Assembly (NCBI GenBank): GCA_945643825.1
Contig: CALZEZ010000088.1
Coordinates: 1 to 6,343, forward strand
Reading direction: 5' to 3'
DNA from: an uncultured Lachnospiraceae bacterium
GTDB taxonomy: Bacteria > Bacillota > Clostridia > Lachnospirales > Lachnospiraceae
Length of the DNA: 6,343 nucleotides
Shown here piece by piece: positions 6,293 to 6,343 of the stretch (its first letter is position 1; the number at the start of each line of letters is the position of its first letter). The notes under the pieces were generated by a model. The model was not told the DNA's origin. It ran no database searches and was given only the letters and a program-made list of their open reading frames with translations. The position numbers and the translations under genes were made by a program.

Positions 6293-6343
6293 TTAGCAGT
6301 TCTTCTTAACCCAGGTGATTGCTGCATCGATCCAGGGGGTGCA
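6293..6343 (-). CDS. C-terminal end of an unidentified protein (5' end outside window)
   Basis: The - strand frame entering from the window edge reads CTPWIDAAITWVKKNC and then stops at TAA (complement of 6293-6295). The amphipathic helix-like ending and the 29-nt spacing to the exonuclease start, which includes that gene's SD, suggest a real gene end in the same operon. Only 16 residues are visible, so I cannot assign a family; a chance open frame of this length is also possible. Confidence 0.4.
   Translation of the reverse strand, partial: CTPWIDAAITWVKKNC

Overview
The window looks like chromosomal DNA from a low-to-mid GC anaerobic Firmicute, most likely a Lachnospiraceae-type Clostridium. 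This rests on the strong Shine-Dalgarno motifs, the clostridial style of the GH51 arabinofuranosidase and TrmB sequences, and a TRAP/KdgF/GH51 set typical of gut pectin users. The taxonomic call is inference from protein style; no 16S or other marker is present.

Left part (1-3009, all + strand): the 3' part of a TRAP-transporter solute-binding protein (DctP family) is followed after 4 nt by kdgF, a small cupin that linearises unsaturated uronates from pectin or alginate lyases. A ~150-nt regulatory gap follows, with promoter-like hexamers, repeated TAGTTTA half-sites and a 5'UTR hairpin. Then comes abfA, a GH51 alpha-L-arabinofuranosidase, closed by a strong intrinsic terminator. Together they suggest uptake of uronate products and trimming of arabinose side chains, i.e. 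use of pectin or rhamnogalacturonan.

Middle (3010-5346): trmB (- strand, tRNA m7G46 methyltransferase) and an S11-family D-Ala-D-Ala carboxypeptidase (+ strand, penicillin-binding protein) are divergent across a ~95-nt gap. The gap carries two mirror-image TATGAT -10-like boxes. These are housekeeping genes unrelated to the sugar locus.

Right part (5343-6343, - strand): a DEDDh 3'-5' exonuclease with an extra four-cysteine C-terminal module converges on the carboxypeptidase, and their stop codons overlap. The last 51 bases hold the C-terminal end of another - strand reading frame that I cannot name.

I see no rRNA, tRNA, insertion sequence, CRISPR or phage signal. Nothing here is clearly a new system. 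The items most worth a second look are the abfA control region, the uronate/arabinose gene grouping, the inverted repeat around the trmB ribosome-binding site, and the exonuclease's cysteine module.
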